Shown here piece after piece: positions 62,388 to 64,000 of a DNA stretch of 64,000 nucleotides. This DNA is from Schlegelella_A sp038318385. GTDB taxonomy: Bacteria > Pseudomonadota > Gammaproteobacteria > Burkholderiales > Burkholderiaceae_C. The stretch is taken from assembly GCA_038318385.1 (NCBI GenBank), contig JBBQCD010000017.1, positions 3,546 to 67,545 of the forward strand, in the 5' to 3' direction. The position numbers and the translations under genes were made by a program. Position 1 is the stretch's first letter. Every line of letters starts with the position of its first letter. The notes beneath the pieces were generated by a model. That model was given only the letters and a program-made list of their open reading frames with translations, did not search any database and had not been told where the DNA came from.

Positions 62388-63517
62388 GCGGCGTTCGCCG
62401 CCGGCGCGGCGCGGACACGGCGACGCCGTCGCCGCCGCCGACGCTCGATCGGCGAGCGGCGCATGCCGTTCTCGCGCCACCAGAGCAGCCCGAGCCCGAG
62501 CGCCAGGGCGCCGCCGTGGCCGACGACGAGCGCCGACCCGAGGCTGACCCGGCCCGCGCCCACCCAGGCCTGCGAGAGATTGATCAGGTTGTAGTACGCG
62601 AAGAAGCCGAGCAGCGCGAACAGCAGGTTCCAGTTGCTGGCGTGACGCGGGTTCGACGCCGACATGCCGATGCCGAGGATCAGCATGTTGGCGGCGGCGA
62701 GGACGAGGCCCAGGCGCCAGGCGAGCTCGCCCTGGTTCGGCGCGGTCGGGTTGCGCAGCAGATCGGCGGTCGGCAATGCGCGCGGCGCGACACCCGCGGC
62801 GGCGTCGCGGACGCGGTCGCTGGCCTCGGCGCGATAGGTCTCGAAGCGCGACAGGGTCTTCTCGCCCGTGGCCTTGTTCTGCTCGTTGCGCTGCCCCTTG
62901 CTGAGCACCAGGAAGCGGCCGTCGCCTTCGCTCTGGATCGAACCGGACTTGGCCGACGTCACCGCCTCGACGCCGGCGCGCGAGGCGACGATGAAGACGT
63001 TGCGCCCGGTCGCGGGGTCGCTCGCGCTGCCTTCGAAAAAGAAGGTGCGCTCGCCGTCGCCCGAGGTCTGGAACTGGCCGGGCGCGACGCGAGAGAGGTC
63101 GGAGCGGCTCTCGAACTGATCCTTCAGGATCGCGCTGCGCTCGTTCTGCCAGGGCCAGACGAAGATCGAGAGAACGGCGATCAGCAGCAGGACCGGCCAG
63201 CTCATCCCGAGAACCGGGCGGACGAAGCGGCTGAGCGGAACGCCGCTCGCGAACCAGATCGTCATCTCGCTGGCGCGATACATGCGCGACAGCGTCGCGA
63301 CCACGGCGATGAAGAGCGACAGCGCGAGCATGGTCGAGAGGTGGCCCAGGCCGATGTAGGCGAGCAGCAGCGCCACGTCCTGCGGCGAGATTCGGCCGAG
63401 CGCGGCCTGGCCGAGATTCCTGATGAACATGATCGTCAACACGATCGTCAGGATGACGACCAGCGTGCCGCCGAAGTTGCGCGCGAGCTCTCGGCGCAAT
63501 GTCGAATCGAATAACAT
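62384..63517 (-). CDS. lptF: LPS export ABC permease LptF
   Basis: 377-residue partner permease. It opens MLFDSTLRRELARNFGGTLV, has TM helices and coupling-helix region SRMYRASEMTIWFASGVPLS, a jellyroll in the middle (RTFFFEGSASDPATGRNVF), and an Arg-rich tail (RRRRRRRRR tract). The ATG at 63517 lies 29 bp from the divergent pepA start. Confidence 0.95.
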   Translation of the reverse strand: MLFDSTLRRELARNFGGTLVVILTIVLTIMFIRNLGQAALGRISPQDVALLLAYIGLGHLSTMLALSLFIAVVATLSRMYRASEMTIWFASGVPLSRFVRPVLGMSWPVLLLIAVLSIFVWPWQNERSAILKDQFESRSDLSRVAPGQFQTSGDGERTFFFEGSASDPATGRNVFIVASRAGVEAVTSAKSGSIQSEGDGRFLVLSKGQRNEQNKATGEKTLSRFETYRAEASDRVRDAAAGVAPRALPTADLLRNPTAPNQGELAWRLGLVLAAANMLILGIGMSASNPRHASNWNLLFALLGFFAYYNLINLSQAWVGAGRVSLGSALVVGHGGALALGLGLLWWRENGMRRSPIERRRRRRRRRVRAAPAANAA

Positions 63518-63546
63518 CGTCCGCTCTTTCTTTCGCTGCGGGAATT

Positions 63547-64000
63547 ATGGACTTCAAGCATCAGATCGCCGCTCTGGCGGGCCTTGCCGACATCGACGTC
63601 GATGCGCTCGTGCTGATCGTCGGCGAGCGCACGGAGCCGGCCCTGGCCGCGCCGTTGGCGACGCTGATCGCCAACGCGATCAGCGAAGGCGATCTGGCGC
63701 TCAAGAAGGGCAAGCTGCTCTATCTCCACCAGCCGGCCGGCGTGGCGGCACGGCGCGTCGTCGTGAGCGTCGCCGGCGACGGCTCGGTGAAGGCGTTCAA
63801 GGCGGCGGCCGTGGCCGGGTTCGGTGCGCTGAAGTCGAGCGGCGCCAAGACGGTCGGCATCGCTGCGCCGGGGGTCGCGCTCGGCGCCGGCCACGCCGAG
63901 GCCGCAGTCGTCGCCGCTGCCGATGCGTCCTACGTCTACTCCTTCACCAAGCCGAGCGCGACGCCGGCCTGGATGCCGGAGTCGATCACGCTGCTGTGCC
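63547..64000 (+). CDS. pepA: Leucyl aminopeptidase PepA (5' part, cut by window edge)
   Basis: First 151 residues of a cytosol aminopeptidase. The visible part is the N-terminal regulatory/DNA-binding domain (MDFKHQIAALAGLADIDVDA, then LKKGKLLYLHQPAGVAARRV, then SYVYSFTKPSA); the Zn/Mn catalytic domain lies outside the window. The pepA/lptF divergent arrangement is common in proteobacteria and supports the call. The ATG at 63547 is followed by family-typical residues. Confidence 0.9.
   Translation, partial: MDFKHQIAALAGLADIDVDALVLIVGERTEPALAAPLATLIANAISEGDLALKKGKLLYLHQPAGVAARRVVVSVAGDGSVKAFKAAAVAGFGALKSSGAKTVGIAAPGVALGAGHAEAAVVAAADASYVYSFTKPSATPAWMPESITLLC

Overview
The window is high-GC (roughly two thirds G+C by eye), densely packed bacterial chromosome. 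Gene content and protein style point to a betaproteobacterium close to Burkholderiales/Rhodocyclales: a short Bph3-type H-NS protein, N-acetylglutamate synthase ArgA, a long HrpA, CysB, an LptF/LptG pair next to PepA, and a FimV-like protein. The large nitrate-respiration and cbb3-oxidase block indicates a facultative, microaerobic/nitrate-respiring lifestyle. No rRNA genes, phage, insertion sequences or CRISPR arrays were seen, and no gene-free stretch exceeds 300 bases.

Layout. 1-10 kb is housekeeping: dnaG (cut by the left edge), an H-NS-like gene, yggX and argA on the minus strand; hrpA with a coupled small gene, tRNA-Pro(TGG), tRNA-Arg(TCT) and trpS on the plus strand. 10-39.8 kb is an anaerobic/microaerobic energy island: three universal stress proteins, a stand-alone carbamoyltransferase-like domain, a Crp/Fnr regulator, a response regulator/histidine kinase pair, an AhpD-like protein, an APH-ATPase fusion, a hemerythrin-like protein, the operon narK1-narK2-narG-narH-narJ-narI-parvulin-SirB2-small protein (minus strand), and ccoI-ccoS / ccoN-O-Q-P-ccoG-fixH-like plus two membrane proteins (plus strand). 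Eight copies of a TTGAY-N4-RTCAA-like element lie 60-79 bp (centre to start codon) ahead of genes in this block. That ties them into one Fnr/Dnr-type regulon, plausibly run by the Crp/Fnr protein at 11.5 kb.

39.8-42.5 kb holds a tannase/feruloyl-esterase lipoprotein with an AT-rich, inverted-repeat leader, followed by a MarR regulator. 42.7-48.7 kb is an unusual minus-strand unit: a CHASE2 adenylate cyclase, a giant FecR-TPR-beta-barrel protein and an 87-residue unknown. 48.8-64 kb is mixed: an intradiol dioxygenase, a duplicated-domain secreted unknown, a PEBP protein, a YedK/HMCES protein, a GST, acyl-CoA dehydrogenase with an APH-like kinase, a second Crp-type regulator, enoyl-CoA hydratase, a FimV-like protein, an aminotransferase, cysB, a CbiX-like chelatase, lptG/lptF and the start of pepA.

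The most striking observations are an in-frame UGA that replaces an expected conserved tryptophan in an otherwise intact narG, and the cyclase/FecR-TPR-barrel/small-protein unit, which I cannot match to a characterised system. All functional calls come from reading motifs and from memory of protein families; no search was run.
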